Shown: positions 21,700-34,183, counted from the stretch's first letter. The stretch is DNA of 64,000 bases from Corticium candelabrum (GCF_963422355.1 NC_085087.1:2381521-2445520), one strand, 5' to 3'. Notes: generated by a model from the letters alone, not told the origin. Translations and numbers: made by a program.

Positions 21700-22480
21700 C
21701 CGGACGTTCCGTATCCCTAGGGGGATCGGCTCGTCTCTTTTAAGGACCAAGAAATTGTTCCCAAGATTTGGTCACGTTCAGTCGAGCACCACTGCCGAGT
21801 CCGTACACCCGGAGACACTCTTCTAGCAACAAACAACAAGGTCCTCATCTGACGTGACTACGACAGTGGCATCATCGGCGGACTGACAAATCTTGAGACG
21901 GTCATCCGAATTCAGCAGGGCGAGACCACTTATCCGAGACGACCGCAGCAGACTACCCAAAGCCTCGAAGACGGGGACGTACAGTATTGGAGATAGCAGG
22001 CATTCCTGCCTTACTCCCTGACTAGGATGGACACGTCACGAGAGCCAGCCGTTAATGATAACGCGGCTCGAGATGCCCGTATATAGACATTTAACACATC
22101 GACGGAAATAGGGTCCGAAGTTGAAACCCTGCAAGACACGACCGATTAGCGACCACGTCTGGCGATCGAATGCCTTCACCTGTTCGAGACTGACCAAGGC
22201 AGCCAAGCGATCGGTCGCGTCGCAGTAGTCGACCACGTTCTGCCACGAAACGTCAATTGACTGGTATTCTGCGACCCTGGACACTGCACGTCTGGTCTAG
22301 ATGGACGACAGACGACAGCACCAGCGTAATCCTGTTGGCCCAATACTTTCGCGGAGATCTTATAGTCCGCGGTGAGCAGCGATATCGGACGCCAATTCCG
22401 GAGATCGCGATGGTCACTCTTCGTATACAGGAGACGTATAATGCCCGTCTTCTGGCTGAGACACAGTTCGAGTAATTTCT
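21700..22480 (-). pseudogene. L1-like non-LTR reverse transcriptase fragment
   Basis: Sense-order blocks on the minus strand: RNWRPISLLTADYKISAKVL (about 22350-22410), LVSLEQVKAFDRQTWSLIGRVLQ (22036-22284), QGVRQECLLSPILYV and SADDATVVVTSDEDL (about 21840-22020). These are RT motifs 2, A, B and C of the L1/Tx1 type, with the catalytic F/YADD written SADD. Separate frames show at least two frameshifts. No endonuclease or tail seen. Confidence 0.75.
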
Positions 22481-23538
22481 CTCTAACTGTGTCCTATACT
22501 ATGTTCATGATGATTTGGGCACGTACTATCTTAAACTTCTCTGCGTCGTGGTAGGCTGACGTTTCTGCCATGCGCAGTAAATCAGTGTAAATAGTATCAA
22601 AAAGACTCACCTGGCTTCTGTTTTCGCTATAGAAGATGAACCGTTCATAGATCTCATTGGCTTTGAGTTTAAAGTGTATCGTGATGTTTCCACTGCTAGC
22701 TGAATTTTATCTCGAAATTTTTGGTCTTTTTCTTGCTCCCAGCTGCTGCAGTAGCATCTGCATGCGTGGAAGAACTCAAAGTTAATTCCTGATTCCTGAT
22801 GGTGACGTCAAAGTATGCTGGTCACAGATTGCGTCGTGTCGTAAAGACTTTTAATTGTTAATGGTACAGAGCGGTAAACCCAGACATGGTCAGCAAGATG
22901 ATCCAACGCGTGACGGAGGCATCTTATTGATGGGGAAACAGGAAAGATGGGAAGACTTAGACATATTCGCAGAGTAAACTCTTGCGGAGACGTGCGTTAT
23001 AGGCCTAGATTTGAATTGGTATTGCCGTTACCTATGCTCCCGCGTGCGGAATTAACAAAACATTGATGCGAGCAATGTCTCGCAAACTTGATGACTTATG
23101 TTAGGTTGTGCAGTTGAGTCTAGAACAGACTGCATACCTCGTTGATATGCAGTGATCGGTCTATATTCTGGCTGTTTGCTTCTTCGTCCATCACGTGCGA
23201 AAGACAAGCTACTATACCATAGAGTGATGCATCGCACTTCATCTTTATACGTTTTTTCCAGCTCGTAATGTGTAAGGAACCCCAAATTCAGCATTTTTTG
23301 AAGCTTCAAAAAACCTTGCATTGTTTTACTTGCCACGTCCACTGTCGATTCTTCTTCACCCTTTATTGCCTAACTTCCATCCGGGCTACTTTGTAATCTG
23401 CATACACATCGACTACCTGCATCTGCCAACTTATTCTAAGCCAATACAAATTACAAAATCGATTGTATAATAGCTTTAGTTAGTAACTTAGTACTAGTAG
23501 ACAAGTTCGCTAAGCTAAGCAATCTGTAACAATTTTCA
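22481..23538. other. Region without supported genes
   Basis: One 96-codon minus frame (23052-23342) has no recognisable motif. Otherwise nothing. Confidence 0.35.
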
Positions 23539-23788
23539 ATGCTGATATCGACGCTAGAGAGGTGCGCACCGTATCGGCATGCTCGCCGAGATCTACAAGT
23601 TACCCGAAACTGCGAACGTGTCTACACTAACTTGAGCAATGCTTTCGCTAAGTTTGGCTTTGGTCCTATGCTGTTCAAGCGCGTTTTGGCGTCTGTAATC
23701 AGTCCATTGCTTCACAGCCTGTGTTTGGTAACGTCACTAGAAGAACGAGAAGTAGGCTATCATTTCAACAACACGATTCGACGAATTG
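23539..23788 (+). other. Possible first coding exon (unsupported)
   Basis: An open frame beginning MLISTLERCAPYRHARRDLQ, with an internal Met giving MLFKRVLASVISPLLHSLC, ends at a possible GTATTT donor after RRIE. The N-terminus is basic and hydrophobic. No following exon was found, so this is only a candidate. Confidence 0.15.
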
Positions 23789-23811
23789 AGGTATTTTGTC
23801 TTGCATTTTGA

Positions 23812-24715
23812 TTTCTCTCAACGCACCAATAAAGACTCCACAAGTACAAACGGCTGCTGAGGGCGTCACTCAGATGGAAATTTGAATATGGGCGAATGCG
23901 CCACCAAATGACTTCGGACCGGATTCGAAATAACGTCATAAGTATATTTTGGACATAGCGATCACTTTGAAGTTGCTAATAATTAATTTTATGTATATAT
24001 CATTGTCACGTGGCATCGTGAACTTCAGACATACGCAATGCATAATCGGCTGGCGTGAAAATTATCCCGTACATTGCGCGCTGCTAGTATATACCAGACT
24101 GTGTAGCCGTGCACACGCGGTCGGCGAAGGTGGCGTCGTTTCGCTGCTACGCGACGTCTAACTTTGGCAATGCGAATATTCCAATTGCCCCCAGGGCTTA
24201 AACAAGTCACGCAGTGGATCTAACATCGTCGTGGGATTATGCAAAAGTCAGTTATAATAATTGAGCTATGTATAGGCTTTCAGCTGTGTCGCATTGGACC
24301 TTTCCGGTGCTTCGCGTATTGCCGGATCTTTTTAGACAGTGTTAGTCCCTGGATGTCAATGGAGGTGCCCTACGTACTCCACTCTTGTTTTGCGAAATTC
24401 ACATATCTCTGTCTTGAGCAGTCCTAGGTCTCTCAATCTTCCCAGATTGTGTGTAAATCTTCCTGCGATGACGATAGTTTTGGGTTCAGACTGATGTGTC
24501 CATTTTCGTAATGTTTCATAGCAGCGTGTATCCAACGGAAACGATTTTAGAAGTATGTCTTTCATGAAAGTGGTTGTGGGGAAGAGAAATTTAAGATTCG
24601 TGTATACACGTATAGAAATACATATGGATATACTGAGAGCTCGATAGATTACCGTATGGAGTACGTCATTTGCGTAGTGCGACTTCAGTTGTGCTACCCA
24701 GATTGTAAGCCTCTC
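23812..24715. other. Region without supported genes
   Basis: Short frames only. The minus frame 24356-24565 (RKWTHQSEPKTIVIAGRFTH) is unassigned. Confidence 0.35.
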
Positions 24716-24949
24716 TAAAGCTAGGTTTACAATATGATGCTGGCGACGTTAGCGAGGACGCTGGCAAGGACGTCGGATAGGTGTCAAAACGTTGACGCTG
24801 ACGCTGTACCGTTTACAATATTGCGTGACGAGACAAGCCACTAGGCTATGCGCATGCTCATCGCCGCCATTGTATCGTGAATCAGAAAGACAGACTCATT
24901 CTGCTTCTACTCCTCCGTAGACGTATTAGAAGGGCTCGGAAGCTAGGGA

Positions 24950-26308
24950 ACGACGCCGACGCAGAACGTGGGTGCTCTCGGAAATGAAGCTGCACGATGC
25001 AGAGAGCCATTTCCGCTACTTACGGATGTCCAAGGAACCTTTGATGTTCTGGTCGCAAAGGTAGCTCTTGCTTTAAAAAGAAGCTCTTATCAGAGCGTCC
25101 ATCGGCCGGAGATCTCACCAGGAGAAAGGTATTGATGTATACACGTTTCTTTCATTACTAATCATCTGTCTGTTGGTCAATCTGTCTCTTTTGTCAGCCA
25201 GTCTGTCATTTTGTCTGTCTTTCTGTTTGTCTGTCTGTTGTTTGGATTGGTCTATCTTTTAGTTTATATATGTATTTCTGTTGATTCGCTGTCGTTTGGT
25301 CCGTCATAGTAAAATAGCAATTAGAAGTGATTCTTTTTGCTTTGCAGATTGGCTTTGACTTTACGTTGTCTTGCAACCCGCAACTTGCAAGTGTCAGTTT
25401 CGTTCAGTTTTAGAGTTGGCCGTGCGATTGTATGCCATATTCAAGAAATTTGTTTTGCATTGTGGCAAGCTCTTCAGCCTGAATATCTAAAAGCACCTTC
25501 AAGCGAGGAAGATTGGAACCTTCAAGCGAGGAAGATTGGAAGAGCATTAGCAAAGAGTTTACAAAGCTGTGGAATTTTCCTAACTGTATTGGAGCCATTG
25601 ACGGCAAGCACATCTCTACAAACTCCCGGTAATGCAGGGTCGTTATATTACAATTATAAGGGAGGCTACTCAATTGTTCTAATGGCAGTGTGCGATGCAC
25701 ATTACCGGTTTCCTTTGTCGACATCGGGGAATTCTGGTCGCCATAGTGATGGAGGTGTACTTTCAAATTCGGAATTTGGCAAGGCATTGGAAGCAGGGAA
25801 CCTCGGCATGCCATCGCCTACATCTTTACCAGGTACTGGCATTGAGGTGCCGTTCGTGTTTGTGGGAGACGAAGCGTTTTCACTTCAACGCAATATTCTT
25901 CGTCAGTGTCCTGGCATAAATTTGGCAGATTCAAAGGCGATCTTTAACTATCGTTTGAGTCATGCCAGACGCATCATTGAGAACAGTTTTGGCATCCTAA
26001 CCGCAAGGTGGCTTATCTTCAGGAGGCCGATAATTGCGTCTCCCGATAATGTAGACATTTTCATTCAGGCGGCCATAGCCCAACATAACTACCTGAGAAC
26101 CACCCAGTCAACAGTTTGCTGCTCACGTGGATTTAGTGATGCAGAGGATGCAGCAGGAAACATCATTGAAGGGACCTGGAGAAGTGAGGTGGCTGGAGAT
26201 AATGGATTGAACGGGGTGTGCTCTTTAGGAAGCAACATGCACAGTAGATCTGCAGCTCCAGTTAGGAACACTTTCGAAACTATTTTATGTCCCCTGAATG
26301 AGAGGTAA
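24950..26308 (+). pseudogene. Harbinger transposase (H1), frameshifted
   Basis: Exon 1 carries the N-terminal block LHDAESHFRYLRMSKEP, then after a frameshift FDVLVAKVALALKRSSYQSV and HRPEISPGE. A 219-nt intron (25129-25347, GTATTG...TTTGCAG) joins GER to LALTLRCLAT. The DDE_4-type core follows: IGAIDGKHIS (first Asp, about 25590, in a different frame from its flanks), FVFVGDEAFSLQ (second Asp) and RRIIENSFGILTARW (Glu). At least two compensating frame changes surround the first Asp block. Confidence 0.8.
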
Positions 26309-26682
26309 TGTGGCAGTATCACCATATTCACCGTACAGAATACTAGCTAACATCTGTTGTCAATAGATTTGCTGGTATTATGAAGTGATGCATTGTGTGT
26401 TCAGTAACATTAATTAACGTGTCCACGCTGTGCAAGATTACAATAGTAAGTTTCAGCCTTTAGATCAGCCCTCTTTGATGATTTTATGGCTTTTATAAAG
26501 CCGGTTATAAGATGAAGATGGGCAAGATGTTTAATATATGGACGGACGGTGAGGGCTCAGATAATTTAGTTTGCTGTATTGATAGCCGAATTGCGCTTCA
26601 TACATACTTTTTGTATTTTTATCTCAGCCATGGATTTTTGAGGACCTGACAATTTTCTTAGTTACTGAAAGACTAGCGTCTT

Positions 26683-27060
26683 CTAGGGAAGGATGAAAAT
26701 TGGTAACTGTTCTATAGATGTACAATAAACATTATAGTACATTACCACGAGGTCAATTCTTCTTACTGGCGGTGCCTCACTGTGTTCAGAAGAAAAGCCA
26801 GCATCTCGAAGTACTCCCACAATGGTTTGTACAGAGGTCCAGGATCTCCAGAACGCAAAGATTTTCGTTTTCTTGTCTTTCCTTACAAATTTGTCACGAA
26901 GACGCTTCCATGTCTTCTGACAGCCTTCTGCAAGTAGTCCGATACTTTGAGCCAAGCATTTTCATTCAGCCTAACATCTTTGTATTCGCACGATTTGACC
27001 TGCCACAGGCAGCCGGAGTTGCGAACGCTTTCGATCACCTTTTCTTCCGTTGGTCGCTCC
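26683..27060 (-). pseudogene. MADF-domain accessory protein of H1, frameshifted
   Basis: Sense-strand blocks EEKVIESVRNSGCLWQVKS and YKDVRLNENAWLKVSDYLQ match the MADF pattern (a Myb/SANT-like DNA-binding domain). After a frame change LLAEGCQKTWKRLRDKFVRK completes it. Such proteins normally bind the transposon ends together with the transposase. Confidence 0.7.
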
Positions 27061-27307
27061 AGGATATTTCACTTCCGGATTTCATGTCTGATTTGTCGAC
27101 CAAAGGCACGTGCTTTCGGTTGACGCTAGAGCACTTTCGGTTTGGACGCTGGAGTTGAATTGAATCAACTGTAGCGTCGGTGACGCTGACGACGCTCTTG
27201 ACGCAACGTGCGAGTGTTTACAATATGACGCCTGCCTGAGCGTCGTCGCTAGCGTTCTCACCAGCGTCCTTGAGCGTCGCCAGCGTCATATTGTAAACCT
27301 AGCTTTA

Positions 27308-30150
27308 CACTTGGCAGCAATGAACATTAGTGTGCCGTGGGGGTCTTATGTGATGATGTGCAAGGGTGTGGTCAACAGTCGACTACTTTTAATTTTATTT
27401 AATTAGACAACATGTAGGGAGTTAACATACTACTGTCACTACCGCCATGGTATTTTGTCCGCACAGTCACCTTCATAGTACGTTGCCTTCACAGCAGCCA
27501 AACTATACCTGCTGTTGAAACCATTGTCATACATTAACTACTTCGGGAGTCTTCGTAGCGTGTTGGGAGAACGAGTGTCAAAGTGCAAGTTTACACAGTA
27601 AGGTAACTTAATTAATTGATAATAATTCAATTTGATATTATTTAACTATAATAGTCTATGCTTAGAACACACTTTTTAGCGACCATGGTTTTGCAGTGTC
27701 TGTGTAGTCAAAGTCTAAATGCCATGAACCTCATTTCTGAAACACTTTCTATTCGTTGCCATTATTTTCATGTGGTAGTAACACTTGCTACCTAGTCTGC
27801 GGTTGTATTGTAATCTGATGTACTCTATAAATATTGGTTGGTAGACCATGTTTTTATGAATGAATTTCACGTATTGATGAAACTTAATTTTGTCTGATTC
27901 ATTTAAAATGATGAAGAATCTTTCATGTATAACTACTTGGTCCTCTTTGTTTCATACTTTGCATTACACGTTCTTGCAAATGTTTCTAATTATGTGTACA
28001 TAATGGTGCCTAATTTGCTACATATCCTTTGCCTTGTGCTCATGCCACTTGCAAAGAAGGTGGGTGATGCCATTACCAAATACACATTTGTCAGCAGACC
28101 ACACGTGCAGCATTGTCTGGCACATGGAGATTTCATAAGATTTGCAAAAGCAAAGTAAGCAAATTTATTAAATTTATTTATACACACTATCATCGCTCAT
28201 CATTGTTGCATTATGTGAGGCTTTCTTCACTGCTTCGAAAAGGTAGACCATGTACGGAGTTTCCTCTTTACTGCTGATTGCCCAAGCTACAGTTTCCCAA
28301 GCCTAACTTAATTGCCCACCGGAGTGAATTGCAGTGCACCCGAGTGTGGAAACCCAATAGCCGGTATGTTTTATGACCCCCAAATAACCTAGCACCTCAA
28401 TAGGGCAACGTCATTGTTACAGTGTATCTATATATTATTGCACTAAGCGCCATATAGTCAGTACGCGGAAATTGCGTCATGTCCGGAGACGGGAAGTAGA
28501 CCGTCCATGTACGCACGAGGCGGATGGACGGATCGTCGCGCCGACGCTACCGGACGGGTTCGATTTTCACTGCCTACCGCGTGCGCTCGGACTTGCCGGG
28601 TGGAGGCTAGTTAATATTAATGTCGCGCATGCACGAATACGAACGTGGTAATTAGTGCCCATGCTATCACAGTCATCAAAGAATGTTATGAAGTTTATAT
28701 ACATTTCTCTCTCTTTGTACCAATAATTTGATCCTTGTCTTGAAAATATCTTGTGTTGGAAAGAGTCCCTTAGGAGTCTATCAAAGACAGCAGTGACAAC
28801 TTCACGTGAATAACAAGCTTGATATAATTACCAGTTATTAGGAGAGGGATCAATCCTTTAACGAAAACCTTTTAACATACGTGGATGCTGAAGTATGGCG
28901 TTGAGTATCCCAGCAGATTCTAAACCTTGAGTGAAATTTTCTGTCTCTGTACACAGAATACTCAGAGGTGTAACAGTGCTTTTAGAATGTCCAATTTTTT
29001 GCTGCTGTTATTTTCTGTGTGAAGCCAGCAGCCAATAATATGTCGTGAAAGTCTGATCATGAACACTGAATCTGGAGAAAGGCAAATCTTTACAGATTAC
29101 TCAATCATTCCACATCGCGACCCAAGCCTATACCAACACTTTCCTTGAAAACATCGAAATAACTTCAATTGCATGGAGACTGTTGCCTTTGCAATGCCAT
29201 GCAAAATGAGCTGCCTGACTATAGCCCATCTGTCGATAGCCCGCATGGTTATCTCACAAGGCTGTCATCATTCTCACCGTCTTTGCTAATACATTCAAGC
29301 TACATGTAAAGTTAGTAGCCATAGGACACACTACTGCAACATGCTACGGTATGTATAATTTCTATTTTTTGATGTTGAAGGACCGTCTTTTTATGGTCTT
29401 CATGCAGTCGTACAGCACCGTCTCACTGCAGGCAAGCACTGTCTGGAATTCATTATTTAGGTTCAATCATGGTCATTTTTTTGCGTTATGTCATCACCCC
29501 TTCACAAAACCGGCGCAGGGAAGCCTGAACTTGTTAAAAGCTGCCATTTCTTTGCTGGTTTTTTCTAGCCTTTACATGAGAGATCATCTTCATACTCTTT
29601 CTCAGAATCAACTGTGAAAAACAGAAGGTGAAGACTTAGAAACAGTGTTGCTCTAGTTAATGTAAAGAGTGGGGTGTAATTCTGTCAAGGTTAACTAGCT
29701 GCAGTTGAATGTGAAGGTAGAAAAGAAGACACGACCCTGTAGTTGGGCGATGTGAGCGGTCACAGTCTTGGTTGGATCATGTCAAGAATCGTTGCAGGAA
29801 CCCAATATTAGAGGATCGTAAAGAATTTTCGAGATGATTCTAGTTTTGTAAAGATAGTGTGTTTGAGAATGTGCTTTGACCTGAAGAGATAAATTACTGG
29901 AAAAAAAGACGCCGTGCATTGGTAGAATCAGGAAATATAAAGTTTGACATCTAGTTCATTGTAGCCATCATAGGGCTCAGGAGGCACCAATGCTCTAATA
30001 ACTGTCTTACATACTGACAGCGCTTTAAATGCAACGATTATGGACTTAGGTACAGTGTTTAGTGATAGTTTATGGCACTCAGCCACACACAGTCTTCTCC
30101 AATCCGATATAGAATATGCCAGAAATATGTGAAGATGCATTTGTTTAGAG
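27308..30150. other. Long stretch without supported genes
   Basis: Both strands were read; frames of 60-110 codons (27925-28158 plus, 29351-29617 plus, 29928-30254 minus) show no recognisable domain. A locally GC-richer patch occurs near 28440-28630. The left end of Harbinger H2 should lie somewhere at the right of this stretch but was not found. Confidence 0.35.
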
Positions 30151-30165
30151 AGAAAAGAATAATAT

Positions 30166-30550
30166 TTGTACTCTTTCTTTGCCGGCATGAAAAGTTGGCT
30201 AATGAAAGCATATTCCGAGAGCGCCAATATCAGGGAGTCTGAGAAGAGTTGCAACTACAATCTGAGTTGTGCTCGAATCGCAGTGGAAAGGGCATTTGGG
30301 CTACTCAAAGGTAGGTGGCGAATTCTGTTAAATCAGCAAGAGACTGACATCGACAACGTTCAAGTAGTAATTGCTTGCTGTACCTTACATAACTACATAT
30401 TGTTTGGCACACAATGAAATCAACGATGACTACATTGAAATTGAAACAATATGTGATCTTGAGTCTGGATTGGCAGCTATTGGAAGGAGAGATATGGCGG
30501 CATCAGCAATCCGAGATCATATCAGAGACTATTTAGATAAAGTCAATTAA
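30166..30550 (+). pseudogene. Harbinger transposase C-terminal fragment (H2)
   Basis: Reads FFAGMKSWLMKAYSESANIR, then YNLSCARIAVERAFGLLKGR (catalytic Glu block), DNVQVVIACCTLHNYILF, and after a stop ESGLAAIGRRDMAASAIRDH and IRDYLDKVN with a TAA. The two upstream catalytic Asp blocks are missing. Confidence 0.7.
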
Positions 30551-30837
30551 CACATTGTGTTAAAACAATCTGTTAAAAACAGTGTCTTCAAAATGTTGTG
30601 TTGTTCGGACAGTGTAAAAACATAATGTTGTTAGAATAGGGTGATAAAAATATTGTTAGCACAGTATTAATTAAGACAGTGTTGACCAGTGTTAAAATAT
30701 TGCTAGAGCGATATTAATAAGAACATTGTGTTGTTAAGAACTGTGTGGTAACAATATAGTTTGTGTTGTTAGAGCAGCGTGTTGAAAGTGTGCTTGAACA
30801 GTTCTTTGTAGAATTTTTGTGCTACTGGTTTGCATCG

Positions 30838-32186
30838 TCAGGTTCTTCCATTTGTTCTTTCAGAATTCGTAAAGCATTGGGCAAGAATGCATCTCCGCGT
30901 TCAGCCTCTCTACTCTCTCGCTCTTTTCTCACTTTGTCAGCATCTTCTATCCTTGACATCAAATCCACGATCTTTTCCCCAAATTGATTAAGTTCATTCG
31001 CAACTCTATCAAGGCCACTGCTTCCTGTCTTTTTGGTTGTTTGGGTGCACTAGGAGGTGCATTAGAAGGTGCATTAGAAGGGCTATGGTGCTTACCAGTA
31101 CTGGCAGGTGTTTAAGCATAAGCTTTGGTCACTGCAATTTGGAGGTGTATCACTGTTAGTTCGGATAGACATTCAGCTCCAGTTTGGGTAGAGTCATACG
31201 GAGAGGCAACTAAGGAAGAGGACAGTGATGTGCAGATACCATCAGAAGACTCATATACATTAGTAGGTGACACAAATGGACAATCACCTAAATCCATGTC
31301 CAGACCATCATAGTATGCAAACTCAGATGTCTCGTTTCCTTCTCCACTTCTTATTCGACCCTTGACCAATCTGTAATCTTTTTTAGATTATTTTTTGCAC
31401 TGTTCTGATGTTCTGATGACCTTTTGTTTGGCTAGTTCTTGTGATATTTTCTGCCTTATATTGCTCTTGCTACCAGGCTTTGTCAGGAGATTCTGTGTCC
31501 GCGAGTGTGACTACATCCGCGAGTATGACCACAGGTTGATGAGGCACGTCCTTTCTTCATAAGAAAATTGATGAGACTTTCTCTTTCTTCCTTGTCTTTC
31601 AGAATTTTGTACAGGTTGATCACTTTGATGATCAGTTGCTCTTCACTGGCTTCCTGCTTTTCACTGGTTTCTTGAAGGGCTTCAGGCCGGTTCCAGCCAA
31701 GGGCGTCACATGGGTCCCAAAAGTGGGGGGGGCGCAAATTTGAAGCTGAGATATGTGACGTAATTCATGGCGTCATATATATTAAATTCTTTTTAATATC
31801 AACATTACAAAAAGTTTACTAACTATTGTAGAGGAAGACGTCTGTCACAAAGAGCACCAAATTGTGAAACAAGATCATCAATATTACTCTCCAGTTCCTT
31901 AGCAGTACTACATCTATGCTGAATCAGCTAATTTAGCTAAAGACAAGCTACACTTCTGTTTAATTAACGTTGAAAATAGAATTGACTCAAAATATAGCAA
32001 GCCACGCCCTAAAAAGTGGGGGGCTAGCGCCCTCTCTAGCCCCTAAGACGTGACGCCCTTGTTCCAGCGTAGGGAATAATGATCAGTGGTCTCTGCAGTT
32101 TGTAGAGGCTCCTGGCTATCAACGGTGAGTTGACCCAAGGCTTGATAGTTCTGAAAAGTATCGCCAGCTCGGTAGCTTCCCGCCAT
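30838..32186 (-). pseudogene. H2 accessory gene, interrupted by a MITE
   Basis: An ATG at 32184-32186 starts MAGSYRAGDTFQNYQALGQL and runs to YSLRW beside the MITE. On the other side (31690 downward) the frame resumes with NRPEALQETSEKQEASEEQL. Later blocks are 31112-31369 and a coiled-coil end, LMSRIEDADKVRKERESREA with ILKEQMEEPDDANQ before a TAG near 30838. By position and charged coiled-coil tail it is the second Harbinger protein, although a MADF/Myb core is not obvious. Confidence 0.55.
31698..32061. mobile_element. hAT-type MITE, 364 bp
   Basis: Ends are exact inverted repeats for 12 bp (CAAGGGCGTCAC at 31698-31709; its reverse complement at 32050-32061). The direct repeat TTCCAGC flanks both sides (31691-31697, 32062-32068). 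The 7-bp duplication (8 if a terminal G is shared) and CA-G-G-G-C-G start fit a non-autonomous hAT element. No coding capacity. Confidence 0.8.
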
Positions 32187-32372
32187 TATCTGGGTTATAT
32201 TCTAGGTGTTATAAGTGCGTAGTGGTGCATAATGATGCAGTAGTGCGCATGACCATACCCGAAACAGCTGCAAACCACGTTGGTTGCCGCAACTTATCTT
32301 AGTTAACTTGAGTTAGCTTACCTAACTTAACCGAACTTTACCACGGTTTAACCACCAGTGTGAAACCGCTCT

Positions 32373-33042
32373 ATATCTTGTTTATCTGGTATCTTCCAAG
32401 TCGAGGTCGCGTACCCCCACTCGGCGCCCGAGACGTACATATCATCAATCTTTCATTCTTCTATTACCATCAGATAGTATTATCGTTAGAAATGACAACG
32501 CAAAAGGAAAACGGTGGAGTTCTTTATGAATCTTTTAGGTAGTCTAACAAAAATTTGGAGCATTTAGATGTGATCACGGGTTTACGTCATGTAGACTGAC
32601 CGCGTGATCGGGTACATGTGATATTCCCGTGACCATGTGACGTTCACGTATACAGCTTCCAGAACGTTCTCAGACGTACGAAAAACTACTCGATGAGATG
32701 AAAACGGAACTTCCTAGCCGCCAACCGAGCTATGAAACACGCAATGTCTTGTTTCAGGTGAGTGAGAAAGTCGGTCGCTAGAGATGAAAACGTTGGTTCG
32801 TAGCTGTCAACCGAGGAATCACACGCCAGCACACATTGCTTTGTTGCAGATGACTGGGGACGTCGGCGCGGGACGTCAGTCGCAAAAGGCACACGACACG
32901 GACTTTGCACTGTTTCGTTTTTGGTTCGTCATCACACCAGAAACTACTTGGAGGTGCACAAAATCGATGGACACCTTGCGCACAAGCACCTCAACCACTA
33001 TTATTAAGGTAGCGATTTGACTTTATTGAAAATAGGACTGTA
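32373..33042. other. Region without supported genes
   Basis: Short frames only, on both strands; nothing recognised. Confidence 0.35.
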
Positions 33043-33215
33043 GAGGAGAATTCGTACTTTTCCTAGCACGTATGAATAGAGGGAATTCGTACTTCTCGTA
33101 GTAGATATTAATGGATGGAAATTTGTACCTGTTCTAGTAGATATTTATAGAGGAGAATTCGTTCTTTTTCTAGTAGACATTAATAGATGAGAATTCGTAC
33201 TTCTATTAGATATCA
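33043..33215. repeat. Minisatellite, about five 36-bp units
   Basis: Units begin GAGGAGAATTCGTACTT or close variants at 33043, 33079, 33114, 33150 and 33186 and end TAGTAGATATTAATA. Units differ from one another by several substitutions, so the array is old. Confidence 0.8.
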
Positions 33216-33599
33216 ACTCGTAAATGTAAACGTTAATAGGGTACATTTGTATTATCTAATTCAACTAATCCAGATGAGGAAGGCAACTAATGCGGATTAG
33301 ACGGATGAGGCAAAGCGGATGAGATGAGAGTTTCGTGAATGAAACGTCTGGATGAGTGTGAGCATGCTCAGTAGAATCATCATTACTATTGATGGACTGA
33401 TCTTGCCGTCTTTGCCGACTAGCTGCGGTAGTAGGATCTATTCTTCTGGTTTCTGTTGGATGATGTAGAAATTCTAATGGCTTTTTGTCAAAGCGGTTGT
33501 CTTTTGCTTGGGCCCCTTTTCGGTGCAACTGTCCATTGTACTGTTCGAATAATGATGACTGTTTTCAACGAAGCCATTATGGCTGAGCTGGTGGTCTGG

Positions 33600-33924
33600 C
33601 TAACTGGTGACTGATCTAAAGCAGCCATTGAGGGATTTAGTACACGTGGACTGAAGAATGTGATTGGAGCTGACGGGTCTTACATTACAATCAAGCACTC
33701 AGCCAACATCAAACGGACTATATGAACAGAAAAGGTTCCGTTCAATCGTGTTGCCAGTTGTTTGGGATAATCGAATATTATTCACTGACTGTTTTGTGGG
33801 ATGGCCAAGCAGCGTCCACGACTCTAGAGTCCACCGAAACTCACCAATCATCCAAGAGTTCAAATTGACACTGAAGAAAACGAAAGAGACAGACAATAGC
33901 AGTTTATCTTGGGCTGACATGTAG
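33600..33924 (+). pseudogene. Harbinger transposase central fragment (H3)
   Basis: FSTRGLKNVIGADGSYITIK, the first-Asp block (normally IGAIDG, here lacking the Ile), is followed after a frame change by YEQKRFRSIVLPVVWDNRIL and FTDCFVGWPSSVHDSRVHRN. It lies 3' of the H2 C-terminal fragment, so the two are not consecutive parts of one undisturbed gene. Confidence 0.7.
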
Positions 33925-34081
33925 AGGCCAATACACTGTACTCTGCTGTGACACAGGCAACTAGCTCGGTTACAACTCAAACTTACTATCTCTTAGTCTG
34001 TCTATCATAGTCTATGTATATATATGTATATAATTTATTTTTATCACACCAAATCTGGTGTATTTCCCTCATAGGAGCAAC

Positions 34082-34083
<2 letters not shown>

Positions 34084-34169
<86 letters not shown>

Positions 34170-34183
34170 ACACACACACACAC
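34084..34183. repeat. (CA)n microsatellite beyond a retrotransposon 3' end
   Basis: About 100 bp of CA with a single CCA interruption. It begins about 20 bp after the stop codon of element C (34203-34205, minus strand), so it may be, or have grown from, the tail of that element. Confidence 0.9.

Larger units (their letters stand above)
24716..27307. mobile_element. Harbinger-type transposon H1, complete ends, decayed genes
   Basis: Terminal inverted repeats of at least 33 bp with one mismatch (24716-24748, starting TAAAGCTAGGTTTACAATAT, and 27275-27307). Both subterminal regions are crowded with GACGCT/AGCGTC motifs. Between them lie a transposase remnant on the plus strand and a MADF-domain remnant on the minus strand, the convergent two-gene arrangement typical of animal Harbinger elements. 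The flanking trinucleotides do not form an exact duplication under any end choice I tried. Confidence 0.85.
30160..32372. mobile_element. Harbinger-type element H2, right end present, left end missing
   Basis: Contains the C-terminal part of a transposase (plus strand) and a convergent accessory gene (minus strand). It ends on the right at 32350-32372, where the minus strand begins AGAGCGGTTTCACACTGGTG and continues with GTTAAC-type motifs. The start and central catalytic part of the transposase are absent upstream, so the left portion is deleted or too diverged to see. Confidence 0.6.

Noticed and set aside
24716..27310. TTA/TAA target duplication for H1
   Set aside because: The left flank offers TAA and the right TTA; they are not a direct repeat and may simply belong to the inverted ends.
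27925..28158. 77-codon hydrophobic frame ending near a GTAAGC donor-like site
   Set aside because: Hydrophobic composition is common in T-rich DNA; no partner exon or family was found.
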